This document shows, piece by piece, positions 17,655 through 26,674 of a stretch of DNA of 64,000 nt (position 1 is the first letter of the stretch; each line of letters begins with the position of its first letter). The DNA comes from DATKZM01 sp035527975 (GTDB lineage: Bacteria > Pseudomonadota > Alphaproteobacteria > JAPULJ01), in contig DATKZM010000088.1 of the NCBI GenBank assembly GCA_035527975.1, positions 1 through 64,000 on the forward strand, given 5' to 3'. The notes under the pieces were generated by a model. The model had not been told where the DNA came from and did no database searches. It saw only the letters and a program-made list of their open reading frames with translations. A program made the position numbers and the translations under genes.

Positions 17655-18980
17655 ATGGCCGAAACCTTCGACCTCGATATCACTGCGCTCGGCGCGCGCG
17701 GCGACGGCGTCGCTTCGGTCGGCGGCAGCCGCGTTATCGTGCCGGGCGCGCTGCCCGGCGAGCGCGTGCGGGCCCGGCTTGATCGTGCCGGGCGTGGAGG
17801 GCGCGGCAAAACGGACGCCCCGCCGCGCGCCCGCGTCATTGAAATCGTAGAAAGCTCCCCGGACCGCATCACACCCGCCTGCCGGCATTTCGGGACCTGC
17901 GGCGGCTGCGCGATCCAGCACCTGGCCTCCGCGCAGGCGCTCGCCTGGAAACGCCGTCTGATCGCAGAAGCGCTGGACCGCCGCGGCCTGCCGGATGAGG
18001 CGGTTCGTCCGGTCAGCGCCATCGAGCCCGGCGCCCGCCGCCGCGCCGACTTCACCGCCATCCGCCGCCGCGACGACTTGTTGCTCGGCTTCAATTCGGT
18101 GGCCAGCCACCACGTCGTCGATATCGCCGAATGCCCGGTGCTGCTTCCGGAGATCGTCGCCTTGCTGGCCCCATTGCGCGGGTTCCTGCACGACCTTTTG
18201 GCGCCGGCCGAGCGCGCCGAGGCGGTGGTCAATGCGACCGAGACCGGGCTCGACCTCATGCTCGTCACCGCAACGAAACTGGGCGCCGGCGGCCGCGCGC
18301 GTCTGGCACAGTTCGCCGAAACCCATGACCTCGCCCGCATCTCCCGCCGTCATCCGCGGGCCGAAACCCCTGAGATCGTCGCCGAGCGCCGCGCGCCCAT
18401 GGCGCCCTTCGGCGGCTTCCCGGTGCGCCTGCCGCCGGGCGCCTTCCTGCAAGCCAGCGCCGAGGGCGAGGCGTCGCTTGTCGCGAGCGTGGTCGCTATC
18501 GTGAACGACGCAAACCGCATCGCCGATCTCTATTGCGGCTGCGGCAGTTTTACCTTCCCCCTCGCCGCGCATGTTTCGCCCAGCCCCGGCATCCACGCCG
18601 TCGACGCCAACGGGGCCTCGGTCGATGCGGTCCGCGCGGCCGCCAATGCCGCCGGGCTCACGCGCATCACCAGCGAGCGGCGCGACCTCGACCGCCGCCC
18701 GTTGCGTGCAGACGAACTCGCACGCTTCGACGCCGTGGTGTTCGATCCGCCGCGCGCCGGTGCCAAGGCGCAGGCCCAGGCGCTCGCGGAATCGCGCGTG
18801 CCGGTCATCGCCGCGGTTTCATGCAATCCCGCGAGTTTCGCCCGCGACGCCGATATCCTGGCCGCCGGCGGCTACACGCTGGATTGGGTCCAGCCCGTCG
18901 ACCAGTTCCCCTGGACAGCGCATATCGAATTGGTGGCGCGGTTTTACCGGACCCAATACCGCGCCCAGAACCGTGCCTAG
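17655..18980 (+). CDS. TRAM-domain RNA (uracil-5)-methyltransferase (RumA/RlmD-like)
   Basis: This 441-aa protein belongs to the TrmA/RumA family. An N-terminal TRAM-like segment (DLDITALGARGDGVASVGG) precedes the Fe-S cluster-type cysteines in HFGTCGGCAIQHL. A SAM-dependent Rossmann domain contains IADLYCGCGSFTFPLA. The catalytic segment is AVSCNPASFARD, where the Cys is the nucleophile, and DPPRAGAKAQ is the conserved loop. It should make m5U in rRNA (or tRNA); assignment to a specific position is not possible. The start was set by family length and by CAGG just upstream. Confidence 0.92.
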   Translation: MAETFDLDITALGARGDGVASVGGSRVIVPGALPGERVRARLDRAGRGGRGKTDAPPRARVIEIVESSPDRITPACRHFGTCGGCAIQHLASAQALAWKRRLIAEALDRRGLPDEAVRPVSAIEPGARRRADFTAIRRRDDLLLGFNSVASHHVVDIAECPVLLPEIVALLAPLRGFLHDLLAPAERAEAVVNATETGLDLMLVTATKLGAGGRARLAQFAETHDLARISRRHPRAETPEIVAERRAPMAPFGGFPVRLPPGAFLQASAEGEASLVASVVAIVNDANRIADLYCGCGSFTFPLAAHVSPSPGIHAVDANGASVDAVRAAANAAGLTRITSERRDLDRRPLRADELARFDAVVFDPPRAGAKAQAQALAESRVPVIAAVSCNPASFARDADILAAGGYTLDWVQPVDQFPWTAHIELVARFYRTQYRAQNRA

Positions 18981-18988
18981 AACCGTGC

Positions 18989-19840
18989 CTAGAAAATCGG
19001 CTTCGGCTTCGCCGGCGGCTTGAACGCGGCGGCCTTGGCCTTGGCGCGCTCCCAGACATCCTCAAAGACACGCGCCCGGTAGCGGGCCAGCACCTGCTTG
19101 GCCCGGGCCTCGCCGCCGGCAGCAGCGATGAAGAGCCAGGCAAGCCCCTCGACCCGGCTCCGCTTGACGCCCACGCCCTTGAGATAGCGATAGCCGAGCC
19201 AGAGCTGGGCCTCGCTATAGCCGCTTTCGGCGGCGCGCTTGCCCCAGTCATGCGCTGCCTTATCGTCCTTCTTGGTTCCGTGCCCCTTGGCCAGCGCCAG
19301 CGCCAGCAGGAACTGGCCGGGGGCGAAGTCCTGCTCGGCCGCGCGCTGGAACCAGGCGACCGAACGCTGGCTGTCGCGTTTGACGTACTGTCCGCGCTCA
19401 TGCATGAGGCCGAGTTCGACCTGCGCCAGCGGATGGTTTGCGCGCGCCGCGGCAAGCATCAGCCGCACGCCTTCATCGCGCTCGCGGCGCCCGGCTTCCT
19501 TGGCGCCAAGATAGAGCCGCGCCAAGGCGTGCTGGGCCGGTGGGTAGTCCTGCGCCGCCGCCTTGGCGAACCACTCCGCCGCGCGCGCCACGCTCCGCGG
19601 CGTGCCGTGACCGTAGAGATGCACGAAACCGAGGATCGTCTGCGCCCGCGCATAGCCCTTCTCGGCGAAGGGCTTGAGCCGCGCTACGGTGTAATCGGCG
19701 CGCGACCACGACCGGCTCGCCCAATCGAAGGCGTTCTTCCCGGGCTCTTTCTTGGCTGCCGCCAGCGCCCCGCCAGCGCTCGCGAGCATCATGCTCAGAG
19801 CAAGCAGCAGGGCCGGCAGGCGGGCAAGAAAGAGCGTCAT
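18989..19840 (-). CDS. Exported SEL1-repeat protein
   Basis: This 283-aa protein has a signal peptide (LPALLLALSMMLASAGGALA). It is followed by tandem SEL1-like TPR repeats, recognisable from A..LG..Y..G.G...D...A..W..KAA patterns such as GYARAQTILGFVHLYGHG and GYSEAQLWLGYRYLKGVG. About five to six repeats fit. Such proteins scaffold other proteins, often in the periplasm. The C-terminus is Lys/Pro-rich (PPAKPKPIF). The start corresponds to the signal peptide; a longer in-frame start adds arginine-rich sequence only. It is convergent with the rumA-like gene, 8 bp apart. Confidence 0.88.
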   Translation of the reverse strand: MTLFLARLPALLLALSMMLASAGGALAAAKKEPGKNAFDWASRSWSRADYTVARLKPFAEKGYARAQTILGFVHLYGHGTPRSVARAAEWFAKAAAQDYPPAQHALARLYLGAKEAGRRERDEGVRLMLAAARANHPLAQVELGLMHERGQYVKRDSQRSVAWFQRAAEQDFAPGQFLLALALAKGHGTKKDDKAAHDWGKRAAESGYSEAQLWLGYRYLKGVGVKRSRVEGLAWLFIAAAGGEARAKQVLARYRARVFEDVWERAKAKAAAFKPPAKPKPIF

Positions 19841-19915
19841 GACGCCATCATATGGCCGCCAGCGGCGCTGTCGAGCCCGGCCGGGACTGTTTCGCTCAGG
19901 AATGCCCACACGATC

Positions 19916-19958
19916 GCCCACAGGAACGCCACAGAATGCCCACAGGAACGCCACAGAA
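19916..19958. repeat. 22-bp tandem duplication
   Basis: The unit GCCCACAGGAACGCCACAGA occurs twice back to back, with one earlier degenerate half (GCCCACACGATC). It is upstream of the SEL1 gene and of the 49-aa membrane protein gene. No function is visible. Confidence 0.7.
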
Positions 19959-20070
19959 GGTGTCCACGTATCACGAGGCAAACCCCCGCGTAACCCGCGG
20001 AACCCAAACCGCAGAGCATGGCCGGCCCGCACGCCCATTCGGCGGCGCCGGCCCAACCGGGAGCAGGTCG

Positions 20071-20220
20071 ATGATACGTTTCGTCCTCAATGCCTATCTG
20101 GTCGGCATCGTGCTGTTTTTCATGCTGTTCGCGCTGCAGACCCCCAACCTCCCGGTAAAAGAGGCTGCCGTGTCAGCCCTCGTCTGGCCCTACGGCGTCT
20201 ACAAGCATTTCGTGGTTTAG
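20071..20220 (+). CDS. Small membrane protein (49 aa)
   Basis: A 49-residue ORF encodes one hydrophobic segment (VLNAYLVGIVLFFMLFAL) followed by a soluble tail ending KHFVV. It has a good ribosome site (GGGAGCAGG about 8 bases upstream). Homologues of such 'FVLNAYLVGIVLFF' proteins occur as hypothetical proteins in alphaproteobacteria. The function is unknown. Confidence 0.65.
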   Translation: MIRFVLNAYLVGIVLFFMLFALQTPNLPVKEAAVSALVWPYGVYKHFVV

Positions 20221-20245
20221 GACGCTTCGCGTCCCTATCCTTTGA

Positions 20246-20348
20246 TCGTCACCCCCGCGCAAGCGGGGGTCCATGCCGGCCGCCGGGACTTGCCCCACGA
20301 TCCCCTGGATTCCCGCTCCTGAGCTTGTCGATGGGCGCGGGAATCACG
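20246..20348. repeat. Palindromic intergenic repeat unit
   Basis: This belongs to the paired hairpin family with a GTCA..CCCGCGCAAGCGGG first hairpin and a mirrored GCGCGGGAAT...ACG second half. Here the second half is degenerate (TCCCGCTCCTGAGCTTGTC). It sits between the 49-aa membrane protein gene and csaA-like. No gene is seen in the surrounding 300 bp. Confidence 0.7.
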
Positions 20349-20521
20349 CGGTTGAGTGGGTGACCAATCTTGGCGGCTCATCCTGACGTGCCGCCACAGG
20401 GCGGCCTCCCAAATGGACCCATGGGGACGAGCCGGGCCGCGATGCACGCAACCCCACCTTCCCCGGTCCCGCCGGCAATGTTAGCGTCCGCCGCGAGCAC
20501 CTAACGCGGCAAGGCGATGAC

Positions 20522-20860
20522 ATGGCCGAGATCAGCTTCGATGACTTCCAGAACGTCGACATCCGCGTCGGCACCATCGTCGACGCCCAGGAGTTTCCCG
20601 AGGCGCGCAAGCCCGCCTTCAAGCTCTGGGTCGACTTCGGCGACGAACTCGGCGTCAAGAAAACCTCCGCCCAGATCACCAGGCATTACGACCTCCACGC
20701 GCTGGTCGGCTGCCAGGTCGCCGCCGTGGTCAACTTCCCGCCGCGCCAGATCGGCAAGTTCATGTCCGAGATCCTGGTGCTCGGCTTTCCCGACGCCGCG
20801 GGCGAGGTGGTGATGGTCGGCCCCGACCGGCCCGTGCCCAATGGCGGCCGGCTCTACTGA
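20522..20860 (+). CDS. csaA: tRNA-binding (OB-fold) protein, CsaA-like
   Basis: This 112-aa protein is a single tRNA-binding domain of the CsaA/YgjH type. It contains DIRVGTIVDAQEFPEARKPAFKLWVDFG, HYDLHALVGCQVAAVVNFPPRQIG and a final KFMSEILVLGF with a PDRPVPNGGRLY tail. CsaA is a secretion-associated chaperone that binds tRNA or exported proteins. The next gene starts just downstream. Role in this organism is uncertain. Confidence 0.9.
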   Translation: MAEISFDDFQNVDIRVGTIVDAQEFPEARKPAFKLWVDFGDELGVKKTSAQITRHYDLHALVGCQVAAVVNFPPRQIGKFMSEILVLGFPDAAGEVVMVGPDRPVPNGGRLY

Positions 20861-20873
20861 GCGAGGACAGGTT

Positions 20874-21674
20874 TTGCCGGACGAGCCGCTCGACGCCTTC
20901 ATCGCCCGCCACGCGCCGGCGCTGGCCCGCGACGAGGTGCGCCACAACATGCTCGTCGGCCTGCTGAGCGTCGCCGCGGCAAGCCGGCCCACGGACCTCA
21001 TGACCTGGTCACTTGGGGAGCCCGGCGCCTGCGCGATCCAGCGAACCGGCCGCATGCTTCTCCTGGGCGCGCTCGACCGGGCGCACTGCGCCGCCCTCGC
21101 CGAAGCCACCGCAAGCCGCGCTTATCCGGGCGTGGTCGGCCCCGACGAAACCGCCCTGCGGTTCACCGAGGCGGCGGCCGGCCACCGCTTCGCCGAGCCG
21201 ATGCCCCAGCGCATCTACGCGCTGCGCGCGCCGCCCGGCTATCCCGGCGCGCCGGGCGCCGCCCGCCCGGTGACGCCCGACGATGCGGCCCTGCTCGGCG
21301 ACTGGCTGCGCGCCTTCATCGCCGAGGCGGTGCCCCACGACCCGCCGCCCGCCGACGCCGAGATCGCGGCGCTGGCCGGCTCGGGCCGGCTGTTTTTCTG
21401 GGAGGCAGACGGCCAACCCGTGGCGATGGCGGGCATCGTCCGCGAGACCGCGCGCACGACGGCGATCTCGATGGTTTACACCCCGCCCGCCGAGCGCGGC
21501 CGCGGCTATGCGGGGTCAGCGACCGCCGCCGTGGCCGAGCACGCCTTCGCCCGCGGCCGTGACACCGCCTGCCTCACCACCGATCTGCGCAACCCGCGCT
21601 CGAACCGCTGCTACATCAAGATCGGCTTCGAGCCGGTCTGCGATGCTGCATTCTATGCGCGGGTGGGTAGGTAG
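20874..21674 (+). CDS. GNAT-family acetyltransferase
   Basis: This 266-aa protein has an N-terminal alpha/beta domain and a C-terminal GNAT fold, with acetyl-CoA binding pattern YTPPAERGRGYAGSATAAVAEHAFARG and a following NPRSNRCYIKIGFEP. I chose the TTG at 20874 because GAGG lies 7 bases before it. The upstream ATG at 20841 (overlapping csaA) has no ribosome site. The substrate is unknown. Confidence 0.85.
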   Translation: MPDEPLDAFIARHAPALARDEVRHNMLVGLLSVAAASRPTDLMTWSLGEPGACAIQRTGRMLLLGALDRAHCAALAEATASRAYPGVVGPDETALRFTEAAAGHRFAEPMPQRIYALRAPPGYPGAPGAARPVTPDDAALLGDWLRAFIAEAVPHDPPPADAEIAALAGSGRLFFWEADGQPVAMAGIVRETARTTAISMVYTPPAERGRGYAGSATAAVAEHAFARGRDTACLTTDLRNPRSNRCYIKIGFEPVCDAAFYARVGR

Positions 21675-21822
21675 CGCCGCGTGTCGTGCCCCTTGGACCA
21701 GCTTGCGACGCCGCCATCTCGCGATGCACTTGACCCGCTTCGCTATATCGCCAATAATACTGACAGTTTGTAAGACTCAAACACGCAGTGCGTTCTCGCC
21801 AACGGATCGGGCCTGCCCCCCC

Positions 21823-22122
21823 ATGAATAGCCCCTCCCTCCCGCGCCTCTCCCGCAAAGAGTATCTGATCCTGGAGCTGTTGATCGGCCAGGGCCAGATG
21901 TACGGGCTGGAGATGGTCAAGCGCGAGCCCGCGCTCAAACGCGGCACCGTCTATGTCACCCTCGCGCGCATGGCCGACAAGGGCTATGTCACCTCGCGCA
22001 CGATCGACGACGACGGCAGCCCCGGCCTGCCCAAGCGCGTGTTCCAAACCACCGGCCACGGCGAGCGCGTGTTTCGGGCGCTCTCGCTGGCTAGTGCGAG
22101 CCTCGCTGGGGGGATGGCGTGA
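21823..22122 (+). CDS. PadR-family transcriptional regulator
   Basis: This 99-aa protein is a winged-helix PadR-like regulator. It shows SRKEYLILELLIGQGQMYGLEMVKR at the N-terminus and LKRGTVYVTLARMADKGYVTSR, the recognition helix and wing. It lacks the long C-terminal dimerisation helix of larger PadR proteins. Its stop overlaps the next gene's start (TGATG), so it probably controls an operon with the 174-aa unknown protein. The ligand is unknown. Confidence 0.88.
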   Translation: MNSPSLPRLSRKEYLILELLIGQGQMYGLEMVKREPALKRGTVYVTLARMADKGYVTSRTIDDDGSPGLPKRVFQTTGHGERVFRALSLASASLAGGMA

Positions 22123-22646
22123 TGGCCGATATTGCCGAATTGCGCACGTGGATGAAACCAATGCTCGGGTTCGGGCCAGGGCCCTACAAAGGCTACACGG
22201 CGCTCAAACTATACTGGGTATGGAAAAAGCTTGGAAGAAAGCTAACCGAACTGCAAATGCTACACGAACGGGGTGGTCTTCCAGACAAGGCGACAGACGC
22301 GCCGATCTGCCAGGATCTCATCGAGACAGTCGGAGATTTGGGCAAGCTCTTGGAGTCACGAAACACGCCAAGTCAACGAAACAGGCGACCCATCCACCGC
22401 CCGCCCGGCTGGCGTCTGCACCGACTCGCAACGTTCGTCTATTCACCCAAAACGTTCGACCGTGTGTTCGTACAGACGCTACGTGACATGCAGGACGAGC
22501 ACAGCGAGGCCCTCAGTCAGGGCCGCCTATTGAAAGCCCGCTGGGTCGTCCTCCGCGGCTATTGGTCGTTCTGGTCCACGGCGGCGGCCCAGCTGCCGGT
22601 CTCAGCCGCCAAAAAGCTCTACGAGATCTGGAAGATCGGGCACTAG
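22122..22646 (+). CDS. Unknown protein coupled to PadR regulator
   Basis: This 174-aa protein starts at an ATG overlapping the PadR stop (TGATG). Its C-terminal part, with FDRVFVQTLRDMQDEHSEAL and RWVVLRGYWSFWSTAAAQL, resembles the cytoplasmic/membrane-proximal domain found in small proteins partnering PadR regulators near permeases. No clear transmembrane helix beyond the WSFWSTAAAQLPV stretch is seen. GC content falls here relative to the flanks. I do not recognise the family and do not assign a role. Confidence 0.55.
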   Translation: MADIAELRTWMKPMLGFGPGPYKGYTALKLYWVWKKLGRKLTELQMLHERGGLPDKATDAPICQDLIETVGDLGKLLESRNTPSQRNRRPIHRPPGWRLHRLATFVYSPKTFDRVFVQTLRDMQDEHSEALSQGRLLKARWVVLRGYWSFWSTAAAQLPVSAAKKLYEIWKIGH

Positions 22647-22705
22647 AGCGCGCGACCAACCTATGCGATAGGTTGTCGAAATAGCCTCCGACAGCCCACC
22701 GGCCC

Positions 22706-24187
22706 ATGACCAACACTGTCTTTTACTCCTGGCAAAACGACCTGCCGAATCCGACCAATCGTACGTTCATTGAGAACGCGATCAAGGCGGCGATCAAAGA
22801 GATCGAGGATGTCCCCGGCAACGACGTCGATCTGATGTCTGCTCTACGCGACAACGAGCTCAAATTCGATAAGGATACCCAGGGCGTGTCCGGATCACCG
22901 CCGATCGTCGATGTCATTTTCGACAAGATTACCGCCTGCGCCATCTTCGTCCCCGACTTAACCTTTATCGGCAAGAGCGAGAAAGGCCGCTTGATCTCCA
23001 ACCCGAATGTCCTTGTGGAGTATGGCTGGGCGCTCAGCACCGTCTCCCATCGCCCGATAGTGCCGATCATGAACGCTCACTACGGCGAGCCGACGGCAGA
23101 GACATTGCCGTTCAACATGCGGCATCTGCGCCATCCTTTCGCTTACCAGTTGAAGCCCAAGGCGACAGCCGAGGAGAAGAGCGCGGCAAAGAAGGCGCTG
23201 GTCGGATATCTCGTGAAGCAGTTTCGAGCAGTGCTTGAGAGCGGCCTTCTGGACGAGGGCGACGGTAAAACGCCAAAAACGCCGACCGAAAAGATCGATC
23301 AGCTGAAGGCCTATCTGTCGAACGACCAGGATCGGATCAACTTGCACGATCTTGTCCACGACGAGGCAGAGCGTACATATGCGGCAATCGACAAGGACGA
23401 TCTTCTCGCCATACCCAACGACAACGACCTGGCCGAGTTTCGACGGCGCGCCCGCGTCTTTGAGACCGAGACAGTGACGCTTCGAGGAATGCTCGCCACA
23501 GGGTGCTTTTGGGGCCGTCCAGAGCAGGCCCGAATTTAGATCGCCGCTATTCGGAGGCTGGACGGACTACCGCGACCACACGGCGGGCTGACAAAATTTA
23601 TCAACCTCCAACGCTACCCGTCACTCCTTGTCTTTCAGACTTGCGCCTTTGCAGCGTTTGTCGGCGAAGCCTACGAGACATTGGCGCGGCTAATGTCAGA
23701 GGGCGAGTACAAAAGCGACGGTATCGATTCGGCGCCATGCGAGTTGTTCGCACCTAGTCTCGTATTTGAAGATGACAATTTTGGCGAAGTAAGGGAGCTA
23801 CCTGACCCGGGGAAAAAGTGGAGAACACCTGGGAGCCTTCAGCTACGAGATATCCTACGACAATCAACAGACAGATTGGTTCCCGACCAACTACTTTTCG
23901 AGCGACTATTCGACCGGTTTGAGTACGTACATCGCCTGATTGTGGCCGACCATACCCTTCAAGATGGCGAGTCGTTGCGGTGGGGGTCGCACGGCATTTT
24001 TGTATGGAACTATGAACGCAGCGGCACAAAAAGCGTGTTCGACTTCTTCGACAAGGAAGCCGCGACGAAAGGCGGGGATTGGCCACTGCTAGAATCCGGC
24101 TTATTCGGTGGATCGCTTGAACGGTTTCGCAAAGCCAAAGAATGCATCGACCCCGGCCTGAAGAAAGGTTGGCTCTACTACCGATAA
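22706..24187 (+). pseudogene. TIR-like domain protein gene split by one in-frame TAG
   Basis: One frame runs 22706-24187 (494 codons) with a single internal TAG at 23537-23539. The N-terminal half (277 aa) has a TIR-like/nucleotide-binding domain: VFYSWQNDLPNPTNRTFIEN at the start, a GSPPIVDVIFDKI..C.IFVPDLTF core, and NPNVLVEYGWAL, the fold's conserved end. Past the stop the same frame continues with coding character (KFINLQRYPSLLVFQTCAFA to LKKGWLYYR). Proteins with this architecture occur in bacterial defence islands. TAG is one transition from TGG or CAG, so a recent nonsense mutation, readthrough or a sequencing error are all possible. Lower GC than its neighbours suggests acquisition. 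Confidence 0.7.
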
Positions 24188-24205
24188 TTAGGGCCCAACA
24201 CCCCC

Positions 24206-24419
24206 CTACTCCCCACAATCCCGCTTACACACACACAGCCAACGGCTGTTATTCAGATCGATCTGCCACTTGGTCTTCTCGCTGTCGGCCGTCTCGTGGG
24301 TGATCGGCGTATAAAGCAGGCAGTAGGTCAGGGTGCGGCGGGCATCGCCGCTTTGGCCGACAAATTCAGTCCCGCGAAAATTGCTTGCGCACCTGGCGAG
24401 CGCGGACCCTATCCACCCC
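24206..24419 (-). pseudogene. Decayed coding remnant (C-terminal fragment)
   Basis: On the minus strand the frame ending at 24206-24208 is open up to the histidine-kinase stop. It reads as protein-like sequence: GTEFVGQSGDARRTLTYCLL, then ETADSEKTKWQIDLNNSRWL and a final CVCKRDCGE. It contains several cysteines. There is no start codon or ribosome site and the upstream part coincides with another gene. I infer a remnant of a lost gene's 3' end. A chance open frame is possible. Confidence 0.35.
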
Positions 24420-25733
24420 TCAAACCGGCAAGCTCAACCGCGCCCGCAAGCCCCCCGCCGGCGAGTCCTCCAGCGCCACCTCGCCGCCATGGCCGCGCAT
24501 GATGTCGCGGGCGATGGTGAGCCCCAGCCCGACCCCGCCCTTGTCCGGGCTGCGGGCCGGGTCGAGGCGGGCGAAGGCTTTGAAGGCCTCGCGGCGCTGG
24601 GCGCGCGGGATGCCGGGGCCGTCGTCGTCGACGGTGATCTCGATCGTCTCGCCGGAGCGCCCGGCGGCGATCGTCACGTGTTCGGCGTGCGCGAGGGCGT
24701 TGTTGACCAGGTTGGTCACCGCGCGCTTGAAGGCGGTCGGCCGCACCGTCACGGTGAGCGCGCCCTTGGCGGTCAGCGTCACGTCCCTGCCATTGCCCTG
24801 ATGGCCGCGCACCACTTCGCTCAAGAGCGCCTTCAAGTCGGTGTCGACCGGCGCCTCGCCGCCCTCGCCGCGCGCGAAGGCGAGATACTCGTCGAGCATC
24901 TCCTCCATGTCGGCGACGTCGGCGCGGAGCCCTTCGGCTCCCTCGGCGTCCTTCAGCATTTCGAGCTGCAATTTCATGCGCGTGAGCGGCGTGCGCAGAT
25001 CGTGGGAGACACCCGCCAGCATCTCGGTGCGCTGGGCGATCTGGCGCTTGATACGCGCGCGCATGCGGATGAAGGCCGAGGAGGCCTGGCGCACCTCCCG
25101 GGCGCCTGATGGCTTGAAATTGGGCACGTCGCGGCCCTTGCCGAAGCTTTCGGCGGCGCTGGCAAGGCGGCGGATCGGGCGCACCTGGTTGCGCATGAAG
25201 ATGGTGGCGACGGCGAACAGCACCAGCGCGCTGCCCGACGACCAGGCGACGAAGACCAGCGTGGTCGGGCTCGACAGCCGCTTGTCGGTGGCGAGCACGC
25301 GCAGCACGCCGCGCGGCAGCTGCACCCTGATCTCGATCTGCCGGGGATAGGTGGCGGTGTCGAGGGTGAAGCGGCGATTGATGCTTTGGCGCATCTCGGC
25401 GATCAGCTCGCGCTCGGGGATGTTGCTCGCCCGCGGCGGCGGGCCCGCCGGCAACAGCGCGCCGGCCTTGAACTGCACGTCCAATCCCAGTTTCAGGCGC
25501 GCCGTCTCCAGGATCCAAGCGCGGTTCTTGGGCTCGGGGTAGTCGCGCATGTGGTGGATGATGGTGTCGATCTCGCCGACCAGGCTGCGCGCCAGCCAGC
25601 GCGTCACCGAATCCCAGTGCCGCTCGTAGAAGATCCAGGTCGAGATCACCTGCACCACGATCAGCGGCGTGACGATGATGAGGAGCGAGCGGCCCAGCAG
25701 CGAGCGCGGAAACAGGCGCTTGATCATCATCAT
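24420..25733 (-). CDS. EnvZ-type sensor histidine kinase
   Basis: This 437-aa membrane kinase has an N-terminal transmembrane helix (SLLGRSLLIIVTPLIVVQVI), a periplasmic domain of about 130 residues, and a second helix (TTLVFVAWSSGSALVLFAVA). A HAMP domain follows, then a HisKA domain with GVSHDLRTPLTRMKL where H244 is the phospho-acceptor, and a HATPase domain (NLVNNALAH, DDDGPGIP, GVGLGLTIARDIMRGHGG). It phosphorylates the OmpR-type regulator encoded upstream at 25981-26664. A palindromic element lies between the two genes. The signal sensed is unknown. Confidence 0.94.
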   Translation of the reverse strand: MMMIKRLFPRSLLGRSLLIIVTPLIVVQVISTWIFYERHWDSVTRWLARSLVGEIDTIIHHMRDYPEPKNRAWILETARLKLGLDVQFKAGALLPAGPPPRASNIPERELIAEMRQSINRRFTLDTATYPRQIEIRVQLPRGVLRVLATDKRLSSPTTLVFVAWSSGSALVLFAVATIFMRNQVRPIRRLASAAESFGKGRDVPNFKPSGAREVRQASSAFIRMRARIKRQIAQRTEMLAGVSHDLRTPLTRMKLQLEMLKDAEGAEGLRADVADMEEMLDEYLAFARGEGGEAPVDTDLKALLSEVVRGHQGNGRDVTLTAKGALTVTVRPTAFKRAVTNLVNNALAHAEHVTIAAGRSGETIEITVDDDGPGIPRAQRREAFKAFARLDPARSPDKGGVGLGLTIARDIMRGHGGEVALEDSPAGGLRARLSLPV

Positions 25734-25799
25734 GGCGTGGGTGTTCCCGTCAACCCGACCCGGAGTGCGAATCGCGGGACGCGATCGACCCTATCATTC

Positions 25800-25948
25800 C
25801 CTCCCCCCTTGTGGGGGAGGGTCAGGGAGGGGGGAGCGGGCAATGAAGGCATCCCTCGCGGATGCCTGAGGCGGCCGCCGAGACAAGCATATACGCCGCC
25901 TCCCGGCGGTATACCCCCCTCCCCAGCCCTCCCCCACAAGGGGGGAGG
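25800..25948. repeat. Inverted-repeat element between regulator and kinase genes
   Basis: Arms of 22 bp (25800-25821 and 25927-25948) pair exactly, with the core CCCCCCTTGTGGGGGAGG. The architecture matches the element at 1-218. The roughly 105-bp centre contains GGCATCCCTCGCGGATGCC, an extra small palindrome. It separates two genes that should be cotranscribed. Confidence 0.8.
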
Positions 25949-25980
25949 AGGACGGTTCGGGCGGGCGGCAGGCATGCGGT

Positions 25981-26664
25981 CTAGTCCGGCCATAACGCAT
26001 AGCCGCGGCCACGCACAGTCTGTATGTAGCGCGGCGTCTTGGGGTTGGGCTCGATCTTGCGGCGCAGCCTTGTCACCTGCACGTCGACCACCCGCGAGGA
26101 GGCCTGCAGCCCGCTCGCCTCGGTCAGGTCGTCGCGGGACATGGTGACGCCCGGCCGCGCCGCCAGCGCCTTCAACAGCCGCGCCTCGGCGGTGGTCAGC
26201 GACACCGGATCGTCGCCGTGGTAAAGCGCTTCCCGCTCCATATCGAAGCGGTGCGGGCCCAGAAAGATCTCGGTGCTGGGCGGCTCGGGCCTTGGCGTGC
26301 GCCGTAGGATCGTGCGGATGCGCAACAGCAATTCGCGCGGCTCGAAAGGCTTGGTGAGGTAATCGTCGGCGCCGCGCTCAAGCCCGTGGATGCGGTCCTC
26401 GGGCTCGCCCATCGCGGTCAGCAGCAGGATCGGCACGTCCGAGGTGCGGCGCAAACTGCCGGTCAGCGCCATGCCGTCTTCGCCCGGCATCATCACATCG
26501 AGCACGATGAGGTCGAAGGCAAGGCTGCGCAGCTTGGCGCGCGCGTTGCCGGCATCGGTCGCCGTGGTGACGCGGAAGCCGTTCTCGCTGAGGTAGCGGT
26601 CCAGCAGCTCGCGCAGCCGCCCGTCATCGTCGACCACCAGGATATGCGGGGCCTCGTCGATCAT
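25981..26664 (-). CDS. OmpR-family response regulator
   Basis: This 227-aa protein has a receiver domain (HILVVDDDGRLRELLDRYL; phosphorylated Asp in DLIVLDVMMPGEDG; conserved Lys in LTKPFEPRELLLR). A C-terminal winged-helix DNA-binding domain ends with VDVQVTRLRRKIEPNPKTPR and RGYALWPD. It partners the histidine kinase downstream. The start MIDEAPHILVV was chosen as usual for the family; a second ATG seven codons earlier lacks support. Targets are not deducible. Confidence 0.94.
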   Translation of the reverse strand: MIDEAPHILVVDDDGRLRELLDRYLSENGFRVTTATDAGNARAKLRSLAFDLIVLDVMMPGEDGMALTGSLRRTSDVPILLLTAMGEPEDRIHGLERGADDYLTKPFEPRELLLRIRTILRRTPRPEPPSTEIFLGPHRFDMEREALYHGDDPVSLTTAEARLLKALAARPGVTMSRDDLTEASGLQASSRVVDVQVTRLRRKIEPNPKTPRYIQTVRGRGYALWPD

Positions 26665-26674
26665 GGTCTGTCCA

